A model generated the notes under the pieces. The model was not told where the DNA came from. It did no database searches and was given only the letters and a program-made list of their open reading frames with translations. From Beijerinckia sp. 28-YEA-48 (GTDB taxonomy: Bacteria; Pseudomonadota; Alphaproteobacteria; Rhizobiales; Beijerinckiaceae), in contig NZ_FNSI01000001.1 of the NCBI RefSeq assembly GCF_900104955.1, positions 4,932,001-4,996,000 on the forward strand: a DNA stretch of 64,000 bases. Direction: 5' to 3'. This document shows positions 25,803-34,673 of the stretch, piece by piece. Made by a program: the position numbers and the translations under genes. Each line of letters starts with the position of its first letter. The first letter of the stretch is position 1.

Positions 25803-27092
25803 ATGCCTGCTGACGATATTCTTTCCAGCCTCGAGGGTTCGGAGCCCGCCGGCCCGGCGCCGCGCCACCGCACCGTGGGCGTGCGCGTTGGCACCGGCCG
25901 TGGATCGGTGGTAGTTGGCGGCAATGCGCCGATCGTCGTCCAGTCGATGACCAATACGGACACCGCCGATGTGGACGCCACCGTGCAGCAGGTCGCTGCC
26001 CTGGCGCGCGCCGGCTCCGAATTGGTGCGCATCACGGTCGATCGCGACGAGGCCGCCGCCGCCGTGCCCCATATCAAGGAGCGGCTTTTGAAGATGGGGA
26101 TCTATGCCCCCATCGTCGGCGACTTTCACTATATCGGCCATAAGCTGCTCGCCGATCATCCGGCGTGCGCCGAAGCGCTCGACAAATATCGCATCAACCC
26201 GGGCAATGTCGGCTTCCGCGAGAAGAAGGATCGGCAATTCTCCGCCATCGTCGAGAAGGCGATCGAACACGGCAAGTCGGTGCGCATCGGCGCCAACTGG
26301 GGCTCGCTCGATCAGGAATTGCTCACCGGGCTGATGGACGCCAATGCGCGCTCAACGCGGCCGGTGGATGCGCGCGCGGTGACGCGCGAAGCGCTGGTGC
26401 GCTCGGCCATCTGGTCGGCGGAGCGGGCGGAAGAGATTGGCCTGGCCAAGGATCGCATCATCCTGTCGGCGAAGGTCTCGGCGGTGCAGGATCTGATCAC
26501 CGTCTATCGCATGCTGGCCAAGCGCTGCGATTACGCGCTGCATCTGGGCCTCACCGAGGCCGGCATGGGCTCGAAGGGCATCGTCGCCTCGTCGGCTGCC
26601 ATGGGCATTCTGCTGCAGGAAGGCATTGGCGACACGATCCGCGTGTCGTTGACGCCGGAGCCGGGCGGCGACCGCACGGTGGAAGTGCAGGTGGCGCAGG
26701 AACTGCTGCAAACCATGGGCTTTCGTACCTTCGTGCCGCTGGTCGCTGCTTGCCCCGGCTGCGGCCGCACCACGTCGACAGTGTTTCAGGAACTGGCGCA
26801 GAGCATCCAGTCTTACATCCGGGACGAGATGCCGGGATGGCGCGAGAAATATCCCGGCGTCGAAGGGCTAAACGTCGCGGTGATGGGCTGTATCGTCAAC
26901 GGCCCCGGCGAATCCAAACATGCCGATATCGGCATCTCGCTGCCGGGCACGGGCGAAGCGCCGACAGCGCCAGTCTTCATCGATGGCAAGAAGGCGATGA
27001 CCTTGCGCGGCGCCGGCATCGCCACTGAGTTCAAGCAGATCGTCGACGACTATATCGAGAAGCGGTTCGGCGCGAAGAACGCGGCTGAGTAA
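25803..27092 (+). CDS. ispG: 4-hydroxy-3-methylbut-2-enyl-diphosphate synthase
   Basis: A 429-aa GcpE/IspG enzyme of the non-mevalonate isoprenoid pathway, which reductively opens MEcPP to HMBPP. The N-terminal TIM barrel includes [21 protein letters not shown]. The [4Fe-4S] ligands are in [16 protein letters not shown] and in [20 protein letters not shown]. Length matches proteobacterial enzymes that use flavodoxin or ferredoxin. AAGGA precedes the ATG. It is convergent with the peptidase gene at 27119, with only 26 bp between stops. A second isoprenoid gene, ispA, is at 33-34 kb. Confidence 0.96.
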   Translation: MPADDILSSLEGSEPAGPAPRHRTVGVRVGTGRGSVVVGGNAPIVVQSMTNTDTADVDATVQQVAALARAGSELVRITVDRDEAAAAVPHIKERLLKMGIYAPIVGDFHYIGHKLLADHPACAEALDKYRINPGNVGFREKKDRQFSAIVEKAIEHGKSVRIGANWGSLDQELLTGLMDANARSTRPVDARAVTREALVRSAIWSAERAEEIGLAKDRIILSAKVSAVQDLITVYRMLAKRCDYALHLGLTEAGMGSKGIVASSAAMGILLQEGIGDTIRVSLTPEPGGDRTVEVQVAQELLQTMGFRTFVPLVAACPGCGRTTSTVFQELAQSIQSYIRDEMPGWREKYPGVEGLNVAVMGCIVNGPGESKHADIGISLPGTGEAPTAPVFIDGKKAMTLRGAGIATEFKQIVDDYIEKRFGAKNAAE

Positions 27093-27118
27093 GCACGCGG
27101 CGGAATAAGAGCTTCTGG

Positions 27119-28312
27119 TTAAAGCCCCGCCGCAATCGTCCGGAGCAGCCGGAAGCGCAGCCCGCCGTCATTGTTCGTGAGCGCGATGACGAAACGCACC
27201 CGTCCGTTGTTTTTGGTGTCGGCATAGCCCGCGAGCGTGCGAACCCCGTCCATGGTGCCGGTCTTGTTCATGCCGCCGTCATGGCCGCGGAACAGGTCGG
27301 CGTGGGGCGCGAAAAGCGCCAGTACTTTGGCCAGGCCACGGGCGGTGAAGCGGTTGTCGCGGCTGATGCCCGAGCCTTCTTCGAGGCGGATGGTCTTGTC
27401 GAGGCCATTGGCGGCGAGCTTTTCATTCAGGACCTGTCGCGATTTCGCCAGGCTGACCGGGCCGCCCAGGCGCTTCCCGCCCGTCTCCAGGAAAACTTGA
27501 TTGGCGATGTAATTGTTCGAGCCGGCCATCAGTTGGACGATGATCTGCGAGAGGGCGCGTGATTGCCGGTGGACGTAAATCGGCGCCAGCCCCTGGGGGA
27601 CAGAGCCGGTTGAGACATTGCCCTTCACGCTGCCGCCGGCGCGCGTGATGAATGCGGCGATCAGCTCGCCGGCATATTGCAGGCTCATCGCCGGGTCTTG
27701 GCTCAGATTGATGCGGCCGCTGCCTTTCGGGCCGCGCTGCAGGAATTGGCTGATCGCGAGGGGCGTAATCGGGGTCTGCGGCTCGCCTGAGAGTACCGTG
27801 TTGCCTTTGCGCACGGCGGCGACCGTGTTGAAATTCACCGCCAGGGCGGAATTCAGCGCATTGTAAGCCTCGCCGGTGCTCTCGATGCCGGGGATGCGGA
27901 TGTTTGGGGGATAGTAGCTGCCGTCCAGCACGATGCCGGTGATCGGCTTCTTGCCGGTGGCCGCGACCAGCGCTGTCGCCAGCGGCGCCAGTTCCTCTGA
28001 AATCAGGAAAGGATCGCCGCCGCCACGCACATAGAGCACCCGGTTGGCGTCGAGGTAGAAACGGGTCTCGAAGCGGTAGTCGCCGCCCAGGACGTCCATC
28101 GCCAGCCAGGCCGTCACGATCTTGGCGATGGAAGCCGGGACGAAGGGCGCATCAGCGTTTTGCGCCACCAGCTCGTTGCCGTTGGCATCCAACACCAGCA
28201 CCACGCCCGTTGGCGCCATGGCCGCGACATCTTCCTTGACGCCGGCCAGGGCCGGGGCCGGGAGCAGGAGCAAAGCAAGGGCAAGCGAACGAAACCGCAA
28301 GTTAAACCACAT
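27119..28312 (-). CDS. dacB: D-alanyl-D-alanine carboxypeptidase/endopeptidase, PBP4 (S13) type
   Basis: A 397-aa periplasmic penicillin-binding protein that trims or cleaves peptidoglycan cross-links. Signal peptide LALALLLLPAPALA (cleavage about residue 23). Active-site motifs: SIAK (Ser61, Lys64), SNN (GSNNYIANQ, about residue 265) and KTG (NKTGTMDG, about residue 350). It is shorter than E. coli PBP4, with a reduced insertion between the first two motifs. The ATG at 28312 is preceded by GGAG; the open frame further upstream lacks a signal-peptide-like start. Confidence 0.88.
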   Translation of the reverse strand: MWFNLRFRSLALALLLLPAPALAGVKEDVAAMAPTGVVLVLDANGNELVAQNADAPFVPASIAKIVTAWLAMDVLGGDYRFETRFYLDANRVLYVRGGGDPFLISEELAPLATALVAATGKKPITGIVLDGSYYPPNIRIPGIESTGEAYNALNSALAVNFNTVAAVRKGNTVLSGEPQTPITPLAISQFLQRGPKGSGRINLSQDPAMSLQYAGELIAAFITRAGGSVKGNVSTGSVPQGLAPIYVHRQSRALSQIIVQLMAGSNNYIANQVFLETGGKRLGGPVSLAKSRQVLNEKLAANGLDKTIRLEEGSGISRDNRFTARGLAKVLALFAPHADLFRGHDGGMNKTGTMDGVRTLAGYADTKNNGRVRFVIALTNNDGGLRFRLLRTIAAGL

Positions 28313-28431
28313 GGCGACTCCAGCGCAGGGGCAGCGCCTGCAAACTATCACCGCCTTGCGGACAGACGCCACTCTTTCGCCATGGCTGCGACTCTAGCGC
28401 CGGTTGCGTTGGCCGGCGATTGCCATCGCGG

Positions 28432-29193
28432 TCACTTCTTCTCGATCACAACTTCGCAGACCGGCGGCACCTTCCTGCCCTCGGCCCGGTCGCAGCAGCG
28501 GCAGACATAGTTGAACAGGTTCTGATAGAGATCCTGGCGGCGGTTGCGCTGGCCTTTCGCCTTGGTGTCGGCGCTGTTGCCGATGAGCTTCGGTCCGCCC
28601 GCCCATTCGGCGTAGAGCTGCACTCTGCAGGCCTTATCGAGTTTGATGGCGTAGTAGACCGCTTCCTCGATCGTGGCGCCGCAGGTGACGATGCCGTGGT
28701 TGCGGAGGATGAGCGCATTGGCCTTGCCAAGCCGGCGTGCCACCGCCGCGCCGCGTGCGGCATCGATGATGAGATCGGTGGTTTCGTCGAAGATCGGCAG
28801 GTCTTCGAAAAGGGTGGCGTCGGAGACCACGGGCAACAACGGCTTGCCGAGGCTGGAGAAGGCGACCACATGGGAGGGATGGGTGTGGATGACCGCGTTC
28901 GCATCGGGCCGCGCGCGCAGCACTTCCGAATGAATGAACACTTCGTTGTGGCGCGGCATGTCACCGCCGATCTTGGCGCCATCGGCATCGATGACGATAA
29001 TATTGTCCTCGTTCATTTCCTCGATGCCGATGCCGGCGGGCTTCATCAAAAAATGGCCTGACGCGTCGGGCACCCGCACCGTGATATGGCCAGCGACATA
29101 ATCGCCCTGACCCTCATGGGCCAGACCGCGGCCCGCTTCGATGAGCTTCTTCTTGAGATGCCGCAGGGCTTTGCGGGATTTTGCTTTTGACAT
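28432..29193 (-). CDS. Class II aldolase/adducin-family protein
   Basis: A 253-aa protein of the FucA/AraD fold. The zinc site is visible as HTHPSHV with the third His in RNHG, and the N-terminus contains GHITVRVPDASGHFLMKPAG. The C-terminus is extended by a Cys-containing tail (YVCRCCDRAEGRK) not typical of FucA. It starts 2 bp after the stop of a Bug-type binding-protein gene, so the two are co-transcribed. The substrate is unknown; uptake of a carboxylate followed by aldol or decarboxylation chemistry would fit (inference). Confidence 0.85.
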   Translation of the reverse strand: MSKAKSRKALRHLKKKLIEAGRGLAHEGQGDYVAGHITVRVPDASGHFLMKPAGIGIEEMNEDNIIVIDADGAKIGGDMPRHNEVFIHSEVLRARPDANAVIHTHPSHVVAFSSLGKPLLPVVSDATLFEDLPIFDETTDLIIDAARGAAVARRLGKANALILRNHGIVTCGATIEEAVYYAIKLDKACRVQLYAEWAGGPKLIGNSADTKAKGQRNRRQDLYQNLFNYVCRCCDRAEGRKVPPVCEVVIEKK

Positions 29194-29195
29194 GA

Positions 29196-30221
29196 CTATT
29201 TCATCATCTCGGTCGAGGCTTGAACGATATCAGGTGGCGTCGCGTAAATCTGCCGCAGCACGTCCTCGACGGCGGAGCCATCGATGGGGCTGACGTCGAG
29301 GCCGACCTTCTTCGCCTCGGCGACGAAATCGGGATCCGCCGTCGTGCGCATGAATGCTTCGCGTAAAGCTTTCAGGCGATCAGGGGGAATGGCGGGCGGG
29401 CCGACGAAAGGGCGCCCCGCCGTGAGTGAGATGAAGAGGAAACGCACGATCGCCTTTTTGCGTTCGGTGTCGGCGAGTTCCATCACGGTCGGCACATTGG
29501 CGATATCGGGATTGCGTTTCAGGCCATATTGCACGATCACGTTGATCGTCTTATCGGCGATCCAATTCGGCCTTGTGCTCATGATGCTGCTCAGGCTCCA
29601 GGCGCAGCGCCCCTCGACCTCGCCGCGCTCCATCGCCAGCGAGATGTCGTTGCCACCGGGGTAGCCGGAGACGAATTTGATTTTGGCGCCGAACATGTTC
29701 TGCAGCAGGGCCGCGGCGGTATAGCTGATGTCGGCGCGGCTGATGCCGCCGGCGACGAACTCCAGCCTTTGCAAGTCCTCAAACGTTTTCACTTTTGAGC
29801 TATTCAGGGCGACGCAGACCATGCTGTCTTCGGTGACGCTGCCAATCCAGCTCATTGTGCTGAAGTCGATCTTGGGGCTGTTGGGATCGACGAGCGGAAT
29901 AATGAACAAGCCACGGTCGACGATGCCGAAAGCGGTGCCGTCCTTGGGCGCGACGTCCCTGAGATAAAGCGCCAGTTTCATGCTGCCGGCGCCGGGCATG
30001 TTCATAGGGACGAGATCGGGGCGGCCGGGAATATGACGCCCCATAAAGCGCGCGATGATGCGGCCGTAATTGTCGTAACCGCCGGCGCCAAAGCCGATGT
30101 AGAGATTGATCGTCTTGCCTTTGAAAAAGCTTTCGACGTTCTGCGCGAAGGCGACAGGTGCGCTGAGTGTTGCGCTTGCCAGCGTTGCGAGCGCCAGCAG
30201 GGCGACGGCTTTGACGCGCAT
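29196..30221 (-). CDS. Bug/TctC-family periplasmic solute-binding protein
   Basis: A 341-aa tripartite-tricarboxylate-type receptor. Signal peptide MRVKAVALLALATLASATLS to about residue 27 (AFAQ). Mature domain has NLYIGFGAGGYDNYGRIIARF and PMNMPGAGSMKLALYL, the two ligand-loop regions of the family. GGGAGGG precedes the ATG at 30221. No TctA/TctB membrane genes are present, as is common for orphan Bug receptors. Its tight coupling to a class II aldolase gene hints at a shared carboxylate substrate. Confidence 0.85.
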   Translation of the reverse strand: MRVKAVALLALATLASATLSAPVAFAQNVESFFKGKTINLYIGFGAGGYDNYGRIIARFMGRHIPGRPDLVPMNMPGAGSMKLALYLRDVAPKDGTAFGIVDRGLFIIPLVDPNSPKIDFSTMSWIGSVTEDSMVCVALNSSKVKTFEDLQRLEFVAGGISRADISYTAAALLQNMFGAKIKFVSGYPGGNDISLAMERGEVEGRCAWSLSSIMSTRPNWIADKTINVIVQYGLKRNPDIANVPTVMELADTERKKAIVRFLFISLTAGRPFVGPPAIPPDRLKALREAFMRTTADPDFVAEAKKVGLDVSPIDGSAVEDVLRQIYATPPDIVQASTEMMK

Positions 30222-30396
30222 GATCCCTCCCACAATTTTCGTGATGATAGAGCGGAATGCGAAAAAGGGGGTACCTGTTTTTCGCTAAATCCGGCTCTAT
30301 TCTTTGAAGCGATCACGTTTTGGATCGATTGATCCAAACCCATGCTGATCTTCTGCACGAAATCGATCGGGGAAACGCCGATGTCGAAACGCCTGT

Positions 30397-30672
30397 TCAG
30401 GCGGGAAAGACGGCGGTCATGTTGCCCATCGGGACTGTTGGATGCATTGTCAGGAAACGATAGCCCGCCTCCGTCACGGTGATCATCGCGGTGCCATCGA
30501 TCCACGTGCGCGCGAGCAATCCGCGCTCGATCGCGTCTTCCCACACGGTCAGGCGTGGGCAGGAGGTGCGCCAGGCATCGATGACATCCGCATAGGTGCG
30601 CGGTTCTCGCGCCACCCATTCCACCAGATCGCGGATGAGTGGGTCGAGGTTTGGGCTGAGTTGCTTGGACAT
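30397..30672 (-). CDS. Small winged-helix-like protein of unknown function
   Basis: A 91-aa protein: MSKQLSPNLDPLIRDLVEWV, then TYADVIDAWRTSCPRLTVWEDAIERGLLAR, and a beta-hairpin-like TVTEAGYRFL. This helix-turn-helix plus wing pattern resembles MarR/PadR minimal domains, but the family is not certain. GGAG lies 6 nt before the ATG. It starts 12 bp after the stop of the TauE/SafE gene and is probably translated from the same mRNA. It may sense or regulate that transporter. Confidence 0.65.
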   Translation of the reverse strand: MSKQLSPNLDPLIRDLVEWVAREPRTYADVIDAWRTSCPRLTVWEDAIERGLLARTWIDGTAMITVTEAGYRFLTMHPTVPMGNMTAVFPA

Positions 30673-30683
30673 GGAACGCTCCA

Positions 30684-31421
30684 TCACAGAAGCAGGTAGC
30701 AGCCGGTCGCCACATAGAAGGAGGCGATCGCGGCGATGATGCGGCTGGCCCACTGGCGATATTGCAGGTCGCTCAGCCGCTCCAGAATCGGCCGCGCCGC
30801 CGTGGTGCCGGTGATTGAGGCCGTCACGGCGATCACCGCCATGGTCGGATCGACGCTGCCGCCATCGGTGACGAGGCCGCCAAAGTAAGCCAGTTTGGCG
30901 AGATGGCCGAACACTTGGCAGACCGCCTTGGTGGCGACGATCTCGCGCCGCTGTAAGGTACCGCCAAGAAAATAGGTATCGACCAGCGGCCCGGCGACGC
31001 CGGTGAGCAGCAAGAGTGCCATACAGCCCGCGCCATAGGCCATGCCGTTGAGAATGCGCGTTGGGTTCGGCCGCAGGCTCTCAGGGATGATCCGCGCGAC
31101 GAAGGGCGACAAGCCGAGCAGCAGAAAAGCGAGGGGTGTCGGCGGCACATATTGCCACCAGGCCCAGGCCGTGAAGGCCAAGGCGCTGCCGGCGAGGAAA
31201 GCGGTGGCGGCGTGCCAACGGATGTGCCGATACCAGAGCGCGCCCCGCCAACCGTTCGACGCCATCTGTGTGATCGCATGCAAGGTCATGGTTTCGGGCA
31301 CGGGCAGCAGCGCCAGCAGCACGCCCATCAAGATCAGCCCGCCGGCCATGCCGAAAATGCCGGACAGGAAGGCGGTGAAAACCATTGCGGCGGCCAGGGT
31401 CGCCGTCAGCAGAATCGACAT
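30684..31421 (-). CDS. TauE/SafE-family anion permease
   Basis: A 245-aa membrane protein with about eight hydrophobic segments. The N-terminal FLSGIFGMAGGLILMGVL and the second-half TKAVCQVFGHLAKLAYFGGL are the two inverted-repeat signatures of sulfite/organosulfonate exporters. GGAG sits 9 nt before the ATG at 31421. It is divergent from a LysR regulator (91 bp apart) and is followed by a small winged-helix protein. The substrate could be a sulfur oxyanion or small organic acid. Confidence 0.85.
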   Translation of the reverse strand: MSILLTATLAAAMVFTAFLSGIFGMAGGLILMGVLLALLPVPETMTLHAITQMASNGWRGALWYRHIRWHAATAFLAGSALAFTAWAWWQYVPPTPLAFLLLGLSPFVARIIPESLRPNPTRILNGMAYGAGCMALLLLTGVAGPLVDTYFLGGTLQRREIVATKAVCQVFGHLAKLAYFGGLVTDGGSVDPTMAVIAVTASITGTTAARPILERLSDLQYRQWASRIIAAIASFYVATGCYLLL

Positions 31422-31512
31422 TTTGCGTATCTCCGGCCCTTTCGTGCGCCGGTTGCGTGGACGGCGCAAACGCAGTTAAATCGCCCTTAGCCCAAGATTT
31501 TTAGGGGGTAAG

Positions 31513-32394
31513 GTGAGCCGCTATCTCTATCTGAACGGCATCAAAGCCTTCGAAGCGGCGGCGCGCTTGGGCAGTTTCGCGGCCGCAGCTACCGAGTTGA
31601 ACGTCACGTCCTCGGCGGTTAGCCGGATGGTGCGTCTGCTGGAAGATCGGCTCAGCACCGCTTTATTTAAGCGTGAGGCGAACAGGCTGATGCTGACGCC
31701 GGCCGGCCAAGCCTATCTTGCCGGGCTGACGCCACTGCTCGAATCCCTGGTGCGCTTGAGCGAGCATGTGGCGAGTTTCGGCCATCGGCGGGTGTTGACC
31801 GTCGGCGTCGGGCCGACTTTCGCGATCCGCTGGCTCATCCCGCGCCTGGCGGACTTCCGCGCCGTTGCGCCCGATGTGGAGGTGCGCTTCGCCACCGGCG
31901 GCGTCGCCGGTCCGTTCGCCGAGGATTGGACTTGCGGCATCAAGCTGGCGCCGGGCGGCGAGCCGGGCTTCGTCAGCGAACGGTTGTTCGAGGCGGATCT
32001 GACGCCGGTCTGCACACCGGCGCTGGCGCGGCGGATCGCTGCAGTGGCTGACCTCAACGAAGCGACATTGCTGCGGGTGGCGCATGCGCCGCAGGACTGG
32101 CCGACCTGGCTCAAGGCCGCCGGGCGTCCCGATCTTTCGGCGCGCGGGCCGGTGTTTGAAGTCTACGGCCAGGCGCTGCAAGCGGCGGCCGATGGGGTTG
32201 GCGTGGCGCTGGGCCTGCGGCCCTATATCGACGACGACATTCAGGTCGGGCGTCTGGTGGCGCCGCTGGCGCTGACCGTGTCGAAGGGCATGAGCTGGTA
32301 TCTGATGTTTCGCGAGCACCGCCGCGACGAGCCGGCCTTCAGGCTGTTTCGCGATTGGCTGCAGGCCAAGACGATGCAGAACGTCGTCGATTAG
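31513..32394 (+). CDS. LysR-family transcriptional regulator, GcvA-like
   Basis: A 293-aa regulator starting at GTG with a G-rich ribosome site just before it. The HTH is in FAAAATELNVTSSAVSRMVRLLEDRL, followed by the LysR linker and an effector domain (TVGVGPTFAIRWLIPRL, as in GcvA/AmpR-type proteins). It is divergent from the TauE/SafE gene and is the likely regulator of that unit. Its stop overlaps the stop of the convergent DUF1345 gene by 4 bp. Confidence 0.9.
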   Translation: MSRYLYLNGIKAFEAAARLGSFAAAATELNVTSSAVSRMVRLLEDRLSTALFKREANRLMLTPAGQAYLAGLTPLLESLVRLSEHVASFGHRRVLTVGVGPTFAIRWLIPRLADFRAVAPDVEVRFATGGVAGPFAEDWTCGIKLAPGGEPGFVSERLFEADLTPVCTPALARRIAAVADLNEATLLRVAHAPQDWPTWLKAAGRPDLSARGPVFEVYGQALQAAADGVGVALGLRPYIDDDIQVGRLVAPLALTVSKGMSWYLMFREHRRDEPAFRLFRDWLQAKTMQNVVD

Positions 32395-33101
32395 CTCGTC
32401 GCCAGTAGACCTGCAGCAATGTTGATCGTCAGCGCCAGGATCGTGGTGTTGAAGACGAAGGCCAGGATGCAGTGCAGGGTGGCGAGCCGGCGCATCGGGC
32501 GCGACGGGATAGACACGTCGGCGGTCTGGCAGGCGACGCCGATGACGAAGGAGAAATAAATAAAGTCGCTGAACACCGGCGGTTGGCCGCCTGGGAAACG
32601 CAGGCCGCCGCGATCTTCCGGCTTGAGCTGTTTCTCGCTCTCACGTTCGATGAAAAATTCATGGGTGTAGTGGTGGGCGAAGACCAGATGGATGAAGGTC
32701 CATGACGTGGCGATCGTCAGAATCGCAAGTCCCAGATGCAGCGCCTTGCTGCCGTCCTTAAGGGCGTTGGCGGTGCTCAGTTGCGCGATGACCGCAATGA
32801 AAGCGGCGATGGCGGCGATGATGGTCAGCGCCAGGACGATAAAGCGTCCTTCGTCCACGGCTTCGGCGCGATGGCGGATCGAGGCGGCCGTAGCGCCGCT
32901 CATCTTGATGACGATCTCCGCCATGTAGATTGAGATCGCCAGGTTCCAGCCGATGAGGGCACGGGTGTTGACGTCCCAGGCGGACGGCAGGGCGAAGTAG
33001 CAGATGAAGCCGACGGCGATGCAGACGAGAAGCCGCCAGCGCGCCTGGATGTTGCGGGCGAGGGCGCCGCGCTGGAGAGCCGCTTCTGTCTGATCCGCCA
33101 C
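32391..33101 (-). CDS. DUF1345 membrane protein
   Basis: A 236-aa integral membrane protein with five hydrophobic segments. The C-terminal FIYFSFVIGVACQTADVSI is the DUF1345 (PF07077) signature; the family has no established function. The start is GTG at 33101 with AAGGA upstream. It lies 21 bp behind ispA on the same strand and may be co-transcribed with it. Confidence 0.85.
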   Translation of the reverse strand: MADQTEAALQRGALARNIQARWRLLVCIAVGFICYFALPSAWDVNTRALIGWNLAISIYMAEIVIKMSGATAASIRHRAEAVDEGRFIVLALTIIAAIAAFIAVIAQLSTANALKDGSKALHLGLAILTIATSWTFIHLVFAHHYTHEFFIERESEKQLKPEDRGGLRFPGGQPPVFSDFIYFSFVIGVACQTADVSIPSRPMRRLATLHCILAFVFNTTILALTINIAAGLLATS

Positions 33102-33122
33102 GGCCCGTTCCTTCGTCTTGTA

Positions 33123-34034
33123 TTATCGGTCGCGTGCCACCGTGAAGCGCGCCGCCTCGATGAGGATCGCCGCGCGGTCGCCGAAGGGCCGCAGCGCCGC
33201 GATCGCCTGATCGGCGAGCTGGTCACGCAATTGCGCAGCTTCATCGTTCCCAAGCAAGGAGACAAGGGTCGCCTTGTTGCGACCGGCATCCTTGGCGACA
33301 CGCTTGCCCATGGTGGCTTCGTCGCCCTCGGCATCGAGAATGTCATCGGCGATCTGGAAGGCGGCGCCGAGCGCGGTGCTATAGGCGTTGATGGCGGTAA
33401 GGTCGGTCGCCGAGGCGCGGCCGAGGATGGCGCCGGCTTCCGCCGCATAGCGCAGGAGCGCGCCGGTCTTCATCTGTTGCAGCCGTTCGATCTCGGCGCG
33501 CGGCAGGGGCGTCAGAGTGCGTTCGGCCATCAGATCGAACATCTGGCCACCGGCCATGCCGCCGAGGCCGGCCATCTGCGCCAGCCGCCCCACCAGCTTG
33601 ATGCGGATCTGGGGATCGGTATCGGTCGCCTCATCGGCCATGACGTCGAAGGCATAGGTCAGCAGGGCGTCGCCGGCGAGGACAGCCGTGGCCTCGTCGA
33701 AGGCTTTATGCACGGTGGGGCGGCCGCGGCGCAGATCGTCGTCGTCCATGGCAGGCAGGTCGTCATGGACGAGGGAATAGCAATGCACCATTTCCAGGGC
33801 GCAGGCGGCGCGCAGAGGTCCCTCGCCGTCGCTGCCGAACAGGCGGGCGCTTTCGATAAGCAGGAACGGCCGCAGGCGCTTGCCGCCGCCCAGCGCCCCA
33901 TGGCGCATGGCGTCCACCAGCCGCGCCGGGCGCGCCGCTTCGCCGTTTTGGGGCGGGTGCGACAACAGCTGATCGAGCTTGGCCTCGACACGCGCCGCCG
34001 CCTGAATCAAACGCTCCGAAAACTCTGGATTCAC
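33123..34034 (-). CDS. ispA: Farnesyl diphosphate synthase (polyprenyl synthetase family)
   Basis: A 303-aa short-chain trans-prenyltransferase that condenses DMAPP/GPP with IPP. The first Asp-rich motif is DDLPAMDDDDLRRG (starting about residue 91) and the second is DDILDAEGD. Between them are GDALLTYAF and the K-T pair in MKTGALLRYA. The GTG at 34034, with GGAG six nt upstream, is chosen because it gives the usual 300-aa length; the frame stays open to a TTG at 34085 with no ribosome site. Together with ispG at 25.8 kb it serves isoprenoid supply (hopanoids, quinones, carotenoids). Confidence 0.9.
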   Translation of the reverse strand: MNPEFSERLIQAAARVEAKLDQLLSHPPQNGEAARPARLVDAMRHGALGGGKRLRPFLLIESARLFGSDGEGPLRAACALEMVHCYSLVHDDLPAMDDDDLRRGRPTVHKAFDEATAVLAGDALLTYAFDVMADEATDTDPQIRIKLVGRLAQMAGLGGMAGGQMFDLMAERTLTPLPRAEIERLQQMKTGALLRYAAEAGAILGRASATDLTAINAYSTALGAAFQIADDILDAEGDEATMGKRVAKDAGRNKATLVSLLGNDEAAQLRDQLADQAIAALRPFGDRAAILIEAARFTVARDR

Positions 34035-34319
34035 CTGCTTCTCCACCGCTTGTTTGGGCTTGCCCGATCGGTCTGAGGGGGTCAAGGTGGCGATATCGGG
34101 CGAAACTGGGTGTTCGGATAATATTCCTAGACTCTTTCACCCCGTTCAGCGCGGGTAGGGCCTAGCCAGAGCGGGCTAATCCGTGTATGAGCCGCGCGGA
34201 ATTCGAAATTTGTGCCAGCCAGCGGGGCGGTAGCTTCGCGCGGTGGCATATCTTGTTTTGATGCGTCTTTGCGACGTTTGGCCGTTCCGTCAAACCGCAG
34301 AACGCTAGTGGAGTTTAAA

Positions 34320-34508
34320 ATGGCTGTTCCCAGGCGAAAGACCTCCCCCTCCCGTCGCGGCATGCGCCGTTCGGCTGACGCGCTCAAGGCGCCGACCTAT
34401 GTCGAAGACAAGGATTCGGGTGAACTGCGCCGTCCGCACCATGTCGATCTGAAGACCGGCATGTACAAGGGCCGTCAGGTCCTCAAGGTTCGTTCCAACG
34501 ACGCTTAA
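34320..34508 (+). CDS. rpmF: 50S ribosomal protein L32
   Basis: A 62-aa basic ribosomal protein: [20 protein letters not shown] followed by [20 protein letters not shown]. There are no Cys residues, so this is the zinc-free alphaproteobacterial form. The GGAG sequence lies 6 nt before the ATG, and a strong terminator follows 26 bp after the stop. It is divergent from ispA. Confidence 0.97.
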   Translation: MAVPRRKTSPSRRGMRRSADALKAPTYVEDKDSGELRRPHHVDLKTGMYKGRQVLKVRSNDA

Positions 34509-34533
34509 GTCTGCCTGCGGGCGGATGTGAAAG

Positions 34534-34558
34534 GGCCGGCTTCGCGCCGGCCGTTTTT
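34534..34558 (+). terminator. Rho-independent terminator of rpmF
   Basis: GGCCGGC (34534-34540) pairs with GCCGGCC (34546-34552) around a TTCGC loop, followed by GTTTTT. Confidence 0.85.
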
Positions 34559-34673
34559 GCTTGCGCGCATGCTTGCTTCCATACCTGCGTTTTCGCTGCG
34601 ATTTCCCCTGTTTCGCTGATGCTCGAGATCGGGCATAAGGGCGGCGCGGTCAGCTGTGGCTGTTGTGGGGTTG